Positions 5,793-6,136 of a stretch of DNA of 6,136 nucleotides are shown here, piece after piece. A program made the translations under genes and the position numbers. Below the pieces are notes generated by a model. The model made no database searches. It was given only the letters and a program-made list of their open reading frames with translations, and was not told the origin of the DNA. The stretch is from Nitrospirota bacterium (lineage in GTDB: Bacteria > Nitrospirota > Thermodesulfovibrionia > Thermodesulfovibrionales > JdFR-85), in NCBI GenBank assembly GCA_015485235.1, contig WFTX01000015.1, forward strand, positions 1-6,136, in the 5' to 3' direction. Each line of letters opens with the position of its first letter. The first letter of the stretch is position 1.

Positions 5793-6136
5793 ACATTGAA
5801 GGACAACTCATGGAGAAACTGAGAAAGCTCCGGTTGTCGGGGATGCTTGAGACGATGGAGGTGCGGCTCAGGCAGGCAGAGGAACAAAACAGCGGATACC
5901 TGGAGTTTTTTGCAACCATGATAGAGGATGAATACGAGAGGCGGCAGGCGAGGCGGTTAGTGAAGAGGCTTAAGAAGGCCGGATTTGAAGAAGAAAAGAC
6001 CATTGAGGGGTTTGACTTCACCTTCAATCCGGGAGTGCCGGTAAAGAGGATAAAGCAGTTTATGAACTGTGCCTATATAGAGAGGGGTGAAAACATCTTT
6101 CTGATGGGCCCTGTGGGGGTAGGGAAGACCCACATA
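5789..6136 (+). CDS. istB: IS21-family helper ATPase IstB, N-terminal part (3' end outside window)
   Basis: The first 116 codons encode IstB, an AAA+ (DnaC-like) ATPase that assembles on target DNA and stimulates the IstA transposase. The N-terminal helical region (1 to about 85) is rich in charged residues, with EKLRKLRLSGMLETME and a MIEDEYERRQARR segment typical of the IstB/DnaC helper domain. The AAA+ core begins near residue 98 with GENIFLMGPVGVGKTH. The Walker A motif GPVGVGKT spans 107-114. The Walker B and sensor motifs lie beyond the window. The ATG overlaps the istA TGA by four bases (ATGA) and is preceded by a purine-rich GGAGGAGGGG Shine-Dalgarno inside the end of istA, so it can be started both by coupling and independently. 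The frame is open to the last base. Confidence 0.95.
   Translation, partial: MNIEGQLMEKLRKLRLSGMLETMEVRLRQAEEQNSGYLEFFATMIEDEYERRQARRLVKRLKKAGFEEEKTIEGFDFTFNPGVPVKRIKQFMNCAYIERGENIFLMGPVGVGKTHI

Larger units (their letters stand above)
4075..6136 (+). mobile_element. IS21-family insertion sequence, left end through istB (right end outside window)
   Basis: The element is recognised by the istA-istB pair in the standard order with a 4-base overlap, preceded by a left end with repeated transposase-site motifs. The terminus is placed at the TGTCGATTTTCAG beginning at 4075, because IS21-family ends commonly start with TG and this string is the truncated first member of the iterated motif. A start at the TG at 4071 is also possible. 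The element has a complete istA with all three catalytic residues, and the visible part of istB is open, so it looks intact and possibly active. Its right inverted repeat and target duplication are beyond the window. Confidence 0.9.

Overview
The window comes from a bacterial chromosome of moderate GC content that favours AGG/AGA for arginine and ATA for isoleucine. The gene families and codon habits would fit an environmental lineage such as Nitrospirota or a deltaproteobacterial group. That assignment is only an impression and was not tested. No sequence here needs a plasmid or phage replicon.

Layout. Positions 1-3030 hold a co-directional plus-strand housekeeping block: the 3' part of guaB (IMP dehydrogenase), guaA (GMP synthase) and a polyprenyl synthase of the farnesyl-diphosphate synthase type (ispA-like). 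The gaps are 27 and 3 bases. GuaB and GuaA are the two consecutive steps from IMP to GMP. The prenyl synthase begins the isoprenoid branch and is probably co-transcribed with them. Positions 3031-4074 are an accessory interval. It contains a minus-strand HigB/HigA-type toxin-antitoxin pair, convergent with ispA, bracketed by two degenerate patches of 9-base-phased repeats (around 3103-3162 and 3955-3981). Positions 4075-6136 are the left part of an IS21-family insertion sequence: a terminal region with four iterated motifs spaced exactly 23 bp apart, a complete istA transposase, and the 5' part of istB, which runs off the window just after its Walker A motif.

Most notable signals. (1) The higBA promoter places its predicted transcription start at or next to a GTG start codon of the toxin, which suggests a leaderless toxin message. 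A palindromic operator candidate lies between the -35 and -10 boxes. The antitoxin has a very strong Shine-Dalgarno overlapping the toxin stop codon, so the layout favours antitoxin synthesis. (2) The istA Shine-Dalgarno lies in one arm of an 8-bp hairpin that could hide it. (3) The IS left end carries regularly phased transposase-binding-site candidates. All protein families here are known. The novelty, if any, is in the small regulatory structures.
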